A stretch of DNA of 64,000 nt from Clostridia bacterium (GTDB lineage: Bacteria > Bacillota > Clostridia > Oscillospirales > Acutalibacteraceae). The translations under genes and the position numbers were made by a program. Shown here piece after piece: positions 32,309 to 40,793 of this stretch. Position 1 is the stretch's first letter, and every line of letters starts with the position of its first letter. Under the pieces are notes generated by a model. The model was not told the origin of the DNA. It saw only the letters and a program-made list of their open reading frames with translations, and did no database searches. The DNA lies in the NCBI GenBank assembly GCA_017513195.1, contig JAFXGM010000018.1:124001-188000 (forward strand). Reading direction: 5' to 3'.

Positions 32309-33118
32309 TTACACACCCTCCTTTAGCGCATTATATGATGCCTCAACCACTTCAACTGCGCTATAATCTGCAGTAGATGGTTCGTCATCCTTTTGAATGT
32401 AACAAAGATATTCAATGTTGCCTTCAGGACCCTTAATTGGTGAAAAATCAAGTCCTAAAAGTGAAAATTTATTTTCTTTTATTATGTTTATAATTTTTTC
32501 AATTACGGCAATGTGGACGTTTTTATCACGTACAACACCTTTTTTGCCAACGTTTTCCTTGCCTGCTTCAAACTGTGGTTTTATAAGACAAACAGCTCTT
32601 CCACCTTCACGTAATAGAGTACGCATAACAGGTATTATAAGCGATAAGGAAATAAACGAAACGTCAACAGATGCAAAATCAAGCTCATCCGGTACTTGCT
32701 CACGAGTAACGTATCTAAAATTAGTACGTTCAAGATTAATAACACGCTCGTCGGTGCGCAGTTTCCAAGCAAGCTGACCATAGCCTACGTCAATAGAATA
32801 AACCTTTTTGGCACCATTTTGAAGCATACAATCGGTAAATCCACCCGTTGATGCACCAATATCGGCGCAGACGCATTCGGCGAGTGAAATCGCAAAGCTT
32901 TTCATAGCCTTTTCAAGCTTTAACCCGCCGCGACTTACATATTTTAGCGTTTCGCCACGCACCTCGATATTATCGTCGGGTTTTACAGTATCACCTGCTT
33001 TATCGCATTTTTGATTATTTACATATACGATACCCGACATAATTATTGCCTTTGCTTTTTCACGGCTTTCGGCAAAACCGCGTGAAACAAGAGCACAATC
33101 CAATCTTTCTTTTCCCAT
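32309..33118 (-). CDS. tlyA: TlyA-family rRNA 2'-O-methyltransferase
   Basis: TlyA/YqxC methylates rRNA ribose 2'-OH groups in other bacteria. The 269-residue protein has an N-terminal S4 RNA-binding domain (about 1-65) and an FtsJ-type SAM methyltransferase: ADIGASTGGFTDC at about 85-98, DVGYGQLAWK, DVSFISL and the KPQFEAGK lysine segment. The gene overlaps dxs by one base. It is sometimes annotated as haemolysin A; the methyltransferase motifs show that reading is misleading. Confidence 0.94.
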   Translation of the reverse strand: MGKERLDCALVSRGFAESREKAKAIIMSGIVYVNNQKCDKAGDTVKPDDNIEVRGETLKYVSRGGLKLEKAMKSFAISLAECVCADIGASTGGFTDCMLQNGAKKVYSIDVGYGQLAWKLRTDERVINLERTNFRYVTREQVPDELDFASVDVSFISLSLIIPVMRTLLREGGRAVCLIKPQFEAGKENVGKKGVVRDKNVHIAVIEKIINIIKENKFSLLGLDFSPIKGPEGNIEYLCYIQKDDEPSTADYSAVEVVEASYNALKEGV

Positions 33119-34947
33119 TATTTACCTACAATTTCTATCATTGACTCAGTGTCAAGTTTGTATTTTTTTAGTGCTGACTGTATGGTAGATGCACCAACAA
33201 ATTCATCATTTATGGCATTGACGCAATACTTACCATCAAAGCCTTTTTTAAGCAACCGACAAGCGATATGCTCGGCAATACCGCCCGATAATATACCTTC
33301 TTCGAAGAAATATATCTCTTTATATCTTGAGAGCAAGTTAATAACTTCCTCACCTATTGGGTAAATGCGGTTTAGCTTAATAACGTCAGTGTTTTCTAAA
33401 GACTTTTGTGCTTCTACAGCATTAGAGAATATTCTACCGTAGGTGATTATCGCCTTGTCGCCGTTATGTGACAATACCGTACAATCACCACTGATTTCAC
33501 CGTCAAAATTTTTGTTTTCGCAACCGCGTGGATAACGTATAACACTTAATTCTTTTTTTGTAGAAGTTTCGGTTATTAACCTTTTTAGTTCATTGTAATA
33601 ACACGGTGAATAAATATTGACATTTGGTATGGTAGATAGGTATGCAACGTCAAATACACCTTGATGGCTTTCTCCATCATCACCTACAATTCCTGCACGG
33701 TCAACAAGCAGCTTTATAGGCACGTTAGCAATAGCTGCATCATGCAAAATCTGGTCATAGCCGCGTTGTAAAAATGTAGAATACACGGCAAAATACGGCA
33801 CCATTCCGCCCGAAGCGAGCCCCGCCGCAAAGGTAACTGCGTGCTGTTCGGCAATACCTACGTCAAAGAATCTTGACTTATATTTTGATGCAAAAGCTTT
33901 GAGTCCCGTTCCTTCTGTCATAGCGGCTGTAATTGCACATATTTTTTTATTGCTTGCCGCAAGTTCACACAACGTTTCACCTGCAATATCCGAATAGGTT
34001 TTAATGCTTACGGAGTCTTTACCCTTATCAATGTCAAAGGAAGATACGCCGTGATAATCTTTTGGACTGTTTTCGGCATAGGCATAACCCTTGCCTTTGG
34101 TAGTTACAACGTGCACAAGTGTTGGACGATTATAACTTTTTGCAATGGTAAAAAGTTGTTCCATCGCTTCAATATCATGGCCACTCACCGGTCCTAAATA
34201 ATTGAAGCCCAAGCTCGTAAAAATGTTATTCTTATATACGATTCTTTTGAATAATTCTTTTATAGAAAAAATGAAATTATGAACCGGTTTACCAATAAGT
34301 GGAATTTTGAGTAAAAACGTACTTATGGCAAACTTCATTTTATGATAACCCTTGCGGTTACGCATTTTGGTAAAGGCACGCGGCATAGCACCAACATTGC
34401 GTGAAATCGACATTTTATTGTCGTTTAACACAACAATAAAATTGCCCTTTTTAGCGCCAGCATTGTTAAGCGCTTCATAAGCCATACCGCCGGTCATTGC
34501 GCCATCACCGATAACCGCAATGGCACTTCCTCCGTCAAGCATAGATTTTGCCTTATATATGCCATACGCTGCTGAAATAGAATTACTGCTATGCCCCGTA
34601 ACAAATGGGTCATGCTCGCTTTCAGCAGGACGCATAAATCCCGAAATGCCATTTTCTTGACGAAGAGTTACAAAGCTTTCTTTTCTACCGGTAAGCAGCT
34701 TATGAGCATACGACTGGTGACCAACATCAAAGATAATGGCATCCTTAGGAGAAGAAAAAACACGATGCAAAGCAACAGTAAGCTCAACTGCACCAAGGCT
34801 TGATGCCAAGTGCCCACCGTTTTTGGAAACAACGTCAATAATTTCATTGCGCAATTCATCGCAAAGAAGACTAATTTCGTCACTATTTAATTTTTTAATA
34901 TCGTCTGGAGAATTTACGTCCCTTAAAATTTTATATTCCAAAATCAA
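33118..34947 (-). CDS. dxs: 1-deoxy-D-xylulose-5-phosphate synthase
   Basis: Dxs makes DXP from pyruvate and glyceraldehyde-3-phosphate, the first step of the MEP isoprenoid route, using thiamine diphosphate. The 609-residue protein contains DVGHQSYAHKLLTGR, the ThDP-binding GDGAMTGGMAYEALNNAG, the pyrimidine-site EQHAVTFAAGLA and the transketolase C-terminal domain. It sits directly after ispA, linking precursor supply to prenyl diphosphate synthesis. Confidence 0.97.
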   Translation of the reverse strand: MILEYKILRDVNSPDDIKKLNSDEISLLCDELRNEIIDVVSKNGGHLASSLGAVELTVALHRVFSSPKDAIIFDVGHQSYAHKLLTGRKESFVTLRQENGISGFMRPAESEHDPFVTGHSSNSISAAYGIYKAKSMLDGGSAIAVIGDGAMTGGMAYEALNNAGAKKGNFIVVLNDNKMSISRNVGAMPRAFTKMRNRKGYHKMKFAISTFLLKIPLIGKPVHNFIFSIKELFKRIVYKNNIFTSLGFNYLGPVSGHDIEAMEQLFTIAKSYNRPTLVHVVTTKGKGYAYAENSPKDYHGVSSFDIDKGKDSVSIKTYSDIAGETLCELAASNKKICAITAAMTEGTGLKAFASKYKSRFFDVGIAEQHAVTFAAGLASGGMVPYFAVYSTFLQRGYDQILHDAAIANVPIKLLVDRAGIVGDDGESHQGVFDVAYLSTIPNVNIYSPCYYNELKRLITETSTKKELSVIRYPRGCENKNFDGEISGDCTVLSHNGDKAIITYGRIFSNAVEAQKSLENTDVIKLNRIYPIGEEVINLLSRYKEIYFFEEGILSGGIAEHIACRLLKKGFDGKYCVNAINDEFVGASTIQSALKKYKLDTESMIEIVGK

Positions 34948-34965
34948 AACATCCCTGGAAAAATA

Positions 34966-35841
34966 TTAGTAATTACGTTCAAGTAAATATGCCGCTATGC
35001 CTTTAAGGTTTTCTTTGTTACCGTCAAAGTGTTCAAGACATTCATAAGCTTCATCAGTATATTTTTTAGCAAGCTCGCGACAATACTCAACACCAAGTCT
35101 TACGGCAATGGTATCCTTATTGTTCTTCTCATCGCTACCTACAGGCTTACCAAGTGTTTTGCTGTCGCTAACACTATCAAGAATATCGTCAATAATTTGA
35201 AAAGCAATGCCGACCTTCTCGCCAAATTTTTCAGCAATGCTTACAAGCTCATCATCGGCACCGGCAAGTATGCAACCAATAGCACATGCGGTTTTAAGAA
35301 GTGCTCCTGTTTTTAGGCGATACATCTCGAAAAGCACGTCATCGTCAGCACCCTTAACATCTGACATATCAATAACCTGTCCGCCAATCATACCGCCAAC
35401 CCCTGCGCTTGCAGCAAGATGCGCCAACGCTTTAACAACGCGTTCTGGCTCAACACCCAGTGTTTTTGATGCTACTGAAAACGCTTCGGTAAGTAGTGCA
35501 TCACCGCAAAGCAGTGCTGTGCTTTCACCGTACGCCTTATGGCAAGATGGTTTACCTCGACGCATATCATCGTTGTCCATACAAGGCATATCGTCGTGTA
35601 CAAGTGAATAAGAATGTATCATTTCAAGCGCGCAAGCAAAATTATAAGCACAATCATCGTCTTTACCGCAAAGCTTATAAAATTCTAAAAGCAATACAGG
35701 TCTTATGCGTTTACCTCCGTTTAGTGTTGCATATCGGCACGCACTTATAATTTCATCATATAGCTGACCGTTTTCAGAAAGAAGTATGTCGAGTCGGGCA
35801 TCAAGCTTTGCCTGATACTCTTTAAGCAGTGAATCAACCAT
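34966..35841 (-). CDS. ispA: polyprenyl (farnesyl) diphosphate synthase
   Basis: IspA joins DMAPP and IPP into geranyl and farnesyl diphosphate. The 291 residues have GGKRIRPVL, the first Asp-rich motif DDMPCMDND with the short-chain CMDND form, GDALLTEAF, the KTGALLKTA motif and the second Asp-rich motif DDILD. The short-chain FARM fits a C15 product. I used ATG 35841, which lies in the end of xseB with AAGGAGAG upstream. In-frame codons up to 35889 belong to xseB sequence and are unsupported. Confidence 0.95.
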   Translation of the reverse strand: MVDSLLKEYQAKLDARLDILLSENGQLYDEIISACRYATLNGGKRIRPVLLLEFYKLCGKDDDCAYNFACALEMIHSYSLVHDDMPCMDNDDMRRGKPSCHKAYGESTALLCGDALLTEAFSVASKTLGVEPERVVKALAHLAASAGVGGMIGGQVIDMSDVKGADDDVLFEMYRLKTGALLKTACAIGCILAGADDELVSIAEKFGEKVGIAFQIIDDILDSVSDSKTLGKPVGSDEKNNKDTIAVRLGVEYCRELAKKYTDEAYECLEHFDGNKENLKGIAAYLLERNY

Positions 35842-36043
35842 TGTCCTCGCTCTCCTTTTCGGTAAGAGTAATAATTTTTTGTTTGGCACTTTCTAAGTAC
35901 TCAGAGCAATCCTTTGAAAGCTTTACTCCCTTTTCAAAAAGGGCAATAGACTCATCAAGTGTGATTTGCTCGTTTTCAAGACTTGCTGCTATTTTTTCAA
36001 GTTCTTTTATTGATTTTTCAAAATCAAAATCTTTTGAAAGCAT
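35834..36043 (-). CDS. xseB: exodeoxyribonuclease VII small subunit
   Basis: XseB is the small helical subunit bound to XseA in exonuclease VII, which digests single-stranded DNA. The 69 residues start with the typical FEKSIKELEKIAASLE and LDESIALFEKGVKL signature, then a charged coiled coil. The gene overlaps ispA by 8 bases and follows xseA by 11 bases. GAGGTAA precedes the ATG. Confidence 0.96.
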   Translation of the reverse strand: MLSKDFDFEKSIKELEKIAASLENEQITLDESIALFEKGVKLSKDCSEYLESAKQKIITLTEKESEDNG

Positions 36044-36054
36044 AAAAATTACCT

Positions 36055-37257
36055 CTATTTACATTTTTTATCGGTAATAGTACAGTCAATATTACCGTCA
36101 TAAAACTCAACAGTTATATTATCGCCAACATTTAGTTTATCGGTATTTGTTATATATTTGTTATCTTTTGACACGGCAGAAAATCCGCGAGCCATAACCT
36201 TTAGTGGACTGAGCGCATCAATTCTTGACGCTAAACCAGAAGCCGAATTAGCATTTTTTTGCAAAATAAATTTAATTCGGTTTTCCATTTTATCAAAAAT
36301 ACGGTCAACGTCTATCTGCTTATTTTGCACAACGCGTGAAACATTTGTAGGACTAACCTTACTGTCTAACGAATTAAGTTTATTATAGTAAAAATCATAT
36401 TTGTATGTGATTTTACTTTTTAACAAATTGGTTATCGAGTCTATATGATTTTTTAGTTCTCTCATATCGGGAACGGCCAGTTCAGCCGCGTGCGATGGTG
36501 TTGATGCACGAATGTCGGCAACAAAATCAGAAATAGAAAAATCAGTTTCGTGTCCCACAGCAGAAATGACCGGAAATGGTGATTCGTATATCTTGCGCGC
36601 AAGGGCTTCATCATTAAAGCAGTGTAAATCCTCGGCACTGCCACCACCACGACCAATAATGATAACGTCAATATCATTAAGTGCGTAAACACGATCAAGT
36701 GTTTTTATCATATCGCTAGCCGCCATATCGCCCTGAACAAGTACAGAACACATTACAATCTCACACGCAGGATAACGTGTATTGGTAATGTTTAAAATAT
36801 CACGCACAGCGGCACCCGTATCAGAGGTAATAACCGCTATTTTCTTTGGAAATCTCGGTAACGGTCTTTTACTTGTAACGTCAAACAAGCCTTCTTTTTC
36901 AAGCTTTTCTTTAACCTGTTTGAATTGAAGCGCCAAATCGCCCTCACCTATAGGATGCATTTCCTCGGCGTAAAACTGATATTGACCATCTTTTTCATAT
37001 ATAGATACCCTACCCTTAATCACAACGGCAAGGCCATCTTCTACCTGAAACCTAACTCGCGATGCACTGCTTCGAAACATAACGCAACGTATTGAAGCGT
37101 TTTGATCTTTAAGCGTAAAGTACCAATGCCCGCTTGAAAAATGATTTTTAAAATTAGAAATTTCGCCACTTACGTTTACGAACGTAAGACGAGGATCATT
37201 TTCCACAAGCGATTTTACATAGGTGTTTAGCTGTGAAACGGTGATTGTGTTAAGCAT
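36055..37257 (-). CDS. xseA: exodeoxyribonuclease VII large subunit
   Basis: XseA is the catalytic subunit of exonuclease VII. The 400 residues contain an N-terminal OB fold (GEISNFKNHFSSGHWYFTLKD), then the catalytic domain with RGGGSAEDLHCFND and SAVGHETD, and a long C-terminal coiled coil that binds XseB. It overlaps the nusB end by 8 bases and is part of the nusB-to-recN operon. Confidence 0.97.
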   Translation of the reverse strand: MLNTITVSQLNTYVKSLVENDPRLTFVNVSGEISNFKNHFSSGHWYFTLKDQNASIRCVMFRSSASRVRFQVEDGLAVVIKGRVSIYEKDGQYQFYAEEMHPIGEGDLALQFKQVKEKLEKEGLFDVTSKRPLPRFPKKIAVITSDTGAAVRDILNITNTRYPACEIVMCSVLVQGDMAASDMIKTLDRVYALNDIDVIIIGRGGGSAEDLHCFNDEALARKIYESPFPVISAVGHETDFSISDFVADIRASTPSHAAELAVPDMRELKNHIDSITNLLKSKITYKYDFYYNKLNSLDSKVSPTNVSRVVQNKQIDVDRIFDKMENRIKFILQKNANSASGLASRIDALSPLKVMARGFSAVSKDNKYITNTDKLNVGDNITVEFYDGNIDCTITDKKCK

Positions 37258-37642
37258 CTTTGCATACGGTTGATAAAATACCGTTTATAAATGATGCATC
37301 CTCTTTGGTTGCATATTTTTTTGCAAGTTCAACAGCTTCGTTTATTGATACAGAAACCGGTATTTCGTCGTAATATTTAATCTCATATATTGCAAGACGT
37401 AAAATTGCAAGGGCTGTTTTAGTGATACGTTTAATACTCCAACCCACTGCATTATTAGAAATTATCTCGTCAATCGCTTCAATATTTTCATACACACCAA
37501 AAAATACTTTTTTGATGTATTCATCGGCTTGAATATCACGGATTTCCTCTGCTAAAGAGAGCACGTCTTGTAATGAATCGTCGTTAAATTCTTTTTCAAA
37601 AACAAGAATAAACGCTTCTTCACGAGCTTTTTTGCGTGTCAT
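37250..37642 (-). CDS. nusB: transcription antitermination factor NusB
   Basis: NusB with NusE (S10) binds boxA RNA for rRNA antitermination. The 130-residue all-helical protein shows the ending typical of the family, SINEAVELAKKY followed by FINGILS. TRKKAREEAF at the start is also typical. It is the promoter-proximal gene of the nusB-xseA-xseB-ispA-dxs-tlyA-nadK-argR-recN series, with a clear promoter about 40 bases before the ATG. AAGGTTGG lies just upstream of the ATG as a modest SD. Confidence 0.95.
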   Translation of the reverse strand: MTRKKAREEAFILVFEKEFNDDSLQDVLSLAEEIRDIQADEYIKKVFFGVYENIEAIDEIISNNAVGWSIKRITKTALAILRLAIYEIKYYDEIPVSVSINEAVELAKKYATKEDASFINGILSTVCKDA

Positions 37643-37681
37643 AATGCACCAACCTTCATAAAATCATATTTATACCGATAC

Positions 37682-37710
37682 ATTATACTATATAATACTA
37701 TATATTTCAA
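37682..37710 (-). promoter_or_regulatory. promoter of the nusB-recN operon
   Basis: On the minus strand TTGAAA (37710-37705) and TATAAT (37687-37682) are 17 bases apart. It is the only strong promoter seen for the nine-gene run on this strand. Between it and the divergent promoter at 37769 the sequence is AT-rich. Confidence 0.75.
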
Positions 37711-37768
37711 GGCAAAAAGGCAAAAAATATTCATTTTTTATGAATATATGCATAAAACCAATTTTGTG

Positions 37769-37797
37769 TTGACAAATATTTTGCTTTGTGCTATACT
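37769..37797 (+). promoter_or_regulatory. sigma-A promoter of the lysine-riboswitch unit
   Basis: TTGACA (37769-37774) and TATACT (37792-37797) are 17 bases apart. Transcription should start near 37804, right at the 5' side of the riboswitch P1 stem. Confidence 0.88.
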
Positions 37798-37803
37798 TTT
37801 TTC

Positions 37804-37976
37804 AAATGATAGAGGCGCATTGTGTCAAAAGTATCATGCATAAAAGGTTGCCAAAGCCGCATGAAAAAGGGGCCAATGCCGAAGCGGATGTTGTGGCATA
37901 CATCTGGCTGGCAACTCAGATAATATCTGTTTTGCTGTCGCATAAAATGCGGAGTGCTATTCATTCTGAAATTGAT
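37804..37976 (+). promoter_or_regulatory. lysine riboswitch (L-box) aptamer
   Basis: The conserved L-box core elements occur in order. AGAGGCGCA (37811-37819) lies 3' of the P1 strand AATGATAG. AGTA, then AAAGGTTGCC and GCCGAAGCGG follow in the second arm. CTGGCTGGCAACTCAGATA forms the next junction strands, then CTGTCGCATAAAATGCGG and GGAGTGCTAT close the core, with the 3' P1 strand at about 37967-37975. Lysine binding is known for this class and usually favours a terminator in Gram-positives; one lies at 38005-38040, before dapA. Confidence 0.92.
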
Positions 37977-38004
37977 ATGTATAAATTGTACTTTGTTTTC
38001 GGAG

Positions 38005-38040
38005 GATAGCAGCATTTTATTTGCCGCTATCTTATTTTTT
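38005..38040 (+). terminator. riboswitch-controlled terminator before dapA copy 2
   Basis: GATAGC-a-GCA (38005-38014) pairs with TGC-c-GCTATC (38022-38031) followed by TTATTTTTT. The T-run ends directly before the GGAGG Shine-Dalgarno of dapA. The GATAG/CTATC sequences are shared with the riboswitch P1 stem, which would allow mutually exclusive pairing. Confidence 0.85.
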
Positions 38041-38054
38041 GGAGGAAACACATT

Positions 38055-38942
38055 ATGAAAAATACTGTATTTTTAGGTGCGGCAACCGCCATTATCACAC
38101 CACTAAATGAAAAAGGAATAGACTTTGCTGCTTTTGGAAAACTAATCGAGTGGCAAATAGCCGAAGGCATTGATGCAATAGTTGTTGCAGGCACTACCGG
38201 CGAAGGCTCTACCCTTACTGACGAAGAACATAAGGCAGCAATCAAATTTTGCGTTGATACGGTAGCAGGTCGCGTACCGGTTATTGCAGGCACCGGCTCT
38301 AATGATATTGCATACGCAATTTCTCTTACAAAATACGCTTGTGAGGTTGGCGCCGATGCAATGTTGCTTGTAACTCCCTATTACAACAAAGCTACACAAA
38401 ACGGACTAATTAAATCCTTTACCGCTGTAGCAGACGTAAGCACAAAGCCTTGTATTTTATACAACGTTCCAAGCAGAACGGGCTGTAATCTAAAACCTGA
38501 AACCTGTGCTGTTCTTGCAAAGCATCCAAATATTGTGGCAATTAAAGAAGCCAGCGGCGACATTTCACAGGTGGCAGCTATTTCTCGCCTTTGTGGTGAT
38601 AACCTTGATATTTACTCGGGTAACGACGACCAAATTGTTCCCGTAATGTCGCTTGGTGGTAAGGGTGTAATTTCTGTGCTTTCTAACCTATTGCCACGTG
38701 AAACTTCACAAATGTGTCATGCATATCTTACGGGCAACGTTGATACAGCGCGTGATATGCAGCTTAAATATTTACCACTTATTGATTCGCTTTTCTGTGA
38801 AGTAAATCCAATACCCGTAAAGGCTGCTATGTCGGCTATGGGCTATTGCGATAACTACCTTCGTCTGCCACTTACACCAATGGAAGATGCAAACGAGCAG
38901 AGATTGCTTACAGATATGCATGAAGCTGGTATAAAATTTTAA
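38055..38942 (+). CDS. dapA: 4-hydroxy-tetrahydrodipicolinate synthase, copy 2
   Basis: This is a second complete DapA, 295 residues, with CGTTGEGSTL-type loop (AGTTGEGSTL here), catalytic Tyr in TPYYNKATQ, Schiff-base lysine in AIKEASGD, and YSGNDDQIVP. It is clearly paralogous to the copy at 26016-26906 but diverged along its length. GGAGG at 38041-38045 lies right after the riboswitch terminator. It is followed by ddh after 17 bases, so lysine controls both. The likely role is lysine-responsive flux into DAP through Ddh. Confidence 0.95.
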   Translation: MKNTVFLGAATAIITPLNEKGIDFAAFGKLIEWQIAEGIDAIVVAGTTGEGSTLTDEEHKAAIKFCVDTVAGRVPVIAGTGSNDIAYAISLTKYACEVGADAMLLVTPYYNKATQNGLIKSFTAVADVSTKPCILYNVPSRTGCNLKPETCAVLAKHPNIVAIKEASGDISQVAAISRLCGDNLDIYSGNDDQIVPVMSLGGKGVISVLSNLLPRETSQMCHAYLTGNVDTARDMQLKYLPLIDSLFCEVNPIPVKAAMSAMGYCDNYLRLPLTPMEDANEQRLLTDMHEAGIKF

Positions 38943-38959
38943 TCAAAGAAGGTCCTTTT

Positions 38960-39937
38960 ATGAAAATTGCAATCTACGGTTATGGTAATTTAGGTCGCGG
39001 TGTAGAATGCGCTGTAATAAACTCTGTCGATGCTGAGCTTTTTGGCGTTTTCACCCGTCGCGCACCCGAAACAGTTAAGACTGTAAGCGGTTGTAACGTT
39101 TACCACGTTGACGATATCTTAAATTACAAAGATGATATTGACGTTGTAATTATTTGCGGTGGTAGTGCTACCGATTTACCTACAATGACCCCTGACCTCG
39201 CAAAAAGCTTTAACGTTGTAGATAGCTTTGACACCCACGCTAATATTCCGCAACATTTTAACAATGTTAATGATGCTGCAAAAGGCACTAATCACACTGC
39301 TCTTATTTCGGGCGGTTGGGATCCGGGTATGTTTTCAATTAACCGTTTATATGCTTCTGCTGTATTGCCCGACGGCAAGGATTATACCTTTTGGGGCAAA
39401 GGCGTTAGCCAAGGTCACTCTGATGCAATACGCCGCATTGACGGAGTTAAAGATGCAAAGCAATACACAGTACCGATTGATGAAGCATTAAACGCAGTAA
39501 GAAGTGGCTTACAGCCCGAGCTTACCACACGCCAAAAGCATTTACGCGAATGCTTTGTAGTGGCAGAAGATGGTGCCGATAAAGCGCGCATTGAAAACGA
39601 AATTAAAACAATGCCCAATTACTTTGCTGATTATGATACAATAGTTCACTTTATCAGTGAAGAAGAACTAAAACGTGACCACGCAGGAATTCCTCACGGT
39701 GGGTTTGTTATAAGAACAGGCAAAACCGGTATAAATCACGAAAACAGTCACGTTATTGAATATAGTTTAAAGCTTGATTCTAACCCTGAATTTACCGCAA
39801 GTGTGCTTGTTGCATACGCAAGGGCTATAAATAAGCTTTATAATCGTGGTGATTACGGCTGCAAAACCGTATTTGACATTGCACCTGCCGATTTATCTCC
39901 CCTAACTAATGAAGAATTAAGAAAAACAATGCTATAA
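38960..39937 (+). CDS. ddh: meso-diaminopimelate D-dehydrogenase
   Basis: Ddh makes meso-DAP directly from tetrahydrodipicolinate, ammonia and NADPH, bypassing the acylated intermediates. The 325 residues begin with the NADPH-binding IYGYGNLGRGVE. Substrate-site segments are GGWDPGMFS, the WGKGVSQGHSDA loop and the later HGGFVIRTG. The length matches known Ddh. It shares a transcript with dapA copy 2 and ends at a terminator. Together they make a compact lysine-regulated DAP branch. Confidence 0.95.
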   Translation: MKIAIYGYGNLGRGVECAVINSVDAELFGVFTRRAPETVKTVSGCNVYHVDDILNYKDDIDVVIICGGSATDLPTMTPDLAKSFNVVDSFDTHANIPQHFNNVNDAAKGTNHTALISGGWDPGMFSINRLYASAVLPDGKDYTFWGKGVSQGHSDAIRRIDGVKDAKQYTVPIDEALNAVRSGLQPELTTRQKHLRECFVVAEDGADKARIENEIKTMPNYFADYDTIVHFISEEELKRDHAGIPHGGFVIRTGKTGINHENSHVIEYSLKLDSNPEFTASVLVAYARAINKLYNRGDYGCKTVFDIAPADLSPLTNEELRKTML

Positions 39938-39942
39938 ACTAA

Positions 39943-39973
39943 AAACGTCGTGCAAAAAGTACGGCGTTTTTTT
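39943..39973 (+). terminator. terminator after ddh
   Basis: AAACGTCGT (39943-39951) pairs with ACGGCGTTT (39961-39969), one G-U pair, followed by a T-run. Confidence 0.85.
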
Positions 39974-39977
39974 ATAC

Positions 39978-40006
39978 TTGTTTTAAATTTTGATTTGTTG
40001 TATAAT
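39978..40006 (+). promoter_or_regulatory. promoter of tdk
   Basis: TTGTTT (39978-39983) and TATAAT (40001-40006) are 17 bases apart, 33 bases before the tdk start. Confidence 0.65.
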
Positions 40007-40038
40007 AATTATGTAATGAATCTGAAGGGGCAATTAAT

Positions 40039-40671
40039 ATGTCAAAGCTTTATTTCAAATTTGGTGCAATGGGTTCCTCAAAAACTGCTAATGCACTTAT
40101 GACAAGATTTAATTATCTTGAAAAAAATCACAGTGTTTGGCTCATTAAACCGCAAACCGATACACGTGACGATTACATCGACGAAAGCGGAAAAATTGTA
40201 ACGGTTGTTAAATCAAGAATAGGTTTAGAAGCGCCCGCAAACGTTATTAAAGATAACGCCGATATTACCGAGCTTTTTAAAACCGCAAATGCTGATATTG
40301 TAATAAATGATACCGTTGTTAAAACACAAAAAATTGACGTTATTATATGTGACGAATGTCAATTTTTCACCGAAGACCAAATTGACCAATTAAAATATAT
40401 TGCCGAAAATGAAAACGTTCCTGTTATTTGCTTTGGACTGCGTTCCGATTTTAGAACAAAGTTGTTCCCCGGCAGTAAGCGTCTTTTTGAAATTGCCGAC
40501 AGTATTACCGAAGTAAAATCAATTTGCGAATGTGGTAAAAAGGCAATTGTAAACGCGCGTTTTGACGGAAATGGCAATATAGTTACAGACGGTGCACAGG
40601 TCGAAATCGGCGGCAACGAAAAATATAAGAGTATGTGCTGGTCATGCTGGCAAAAATTGATAAATAAATAG
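40039..40671 (+). CDS. tdk: thymidine kinase
   Basis: Tdk phosphorylates thymidine for salvage. The 210-residue type II enzyme has a P-loop-like GAMGSSKTANAL near residue 9, Walker B-like DECQFF near 110, the KSIC-type zinc ligands CECGKK and CWSCW, and the lasso region between. The serine-rich P-loop (GSSKT rather than GSGKS) is usual for bacterial TK. AAGGGG precedes the ATG. Confidence 0.95.
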   Translation: MSKLYFKFGAMGSSKTANALMTRFNYLEKNHSVWLIKPQTDTRDDYIDESGKIVTVVKSRIGLEAPANVIKDNADITELFKTANADIVINDTVVKTQKIDVIICDECQFFTEDQIDQLKYIAENENVPVICFGLRSDFRTKLFPGSKRLFEIADSITEVKSICECGKKAIVNARFDGNGNIVTDGAQVEIGGNEKYKSMCWSCWQKLINK

Positions 40672-40675
40672 TTTT

Positions 40676-40706
40676 ACAGGGGATTTAAATCCCCTGTATT
40701 ATTTTT
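40676..40706 (+). terminator. terminator after tdk
   Basis: A 22-base perfect palindrome (ACAGGGGATTT and its complement, 40676-40697) is followed by TATTATTTTT. Confidence 0.8.
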
Positions 40707-40714
40707 GTATTTTG

Positions 40715-40743
40715 TTGACAAATAATATAAATAGTGGTAAAAT
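40715..40743 (+). promoter_or_regulatory. promoter of glyA
   Basis: TTGACA (40715-40720) and TAAAAT (40738-40743) are 17 bases apart, about 50 bases before glyA. No purine or glycine riboswitch is seen in the leader. Confidence 0.85.
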
Positions 40744-40793
40744 ACTAAAGATTATAATGGTGTATTATATTACCAAAACAAAGGAGAATAAAT

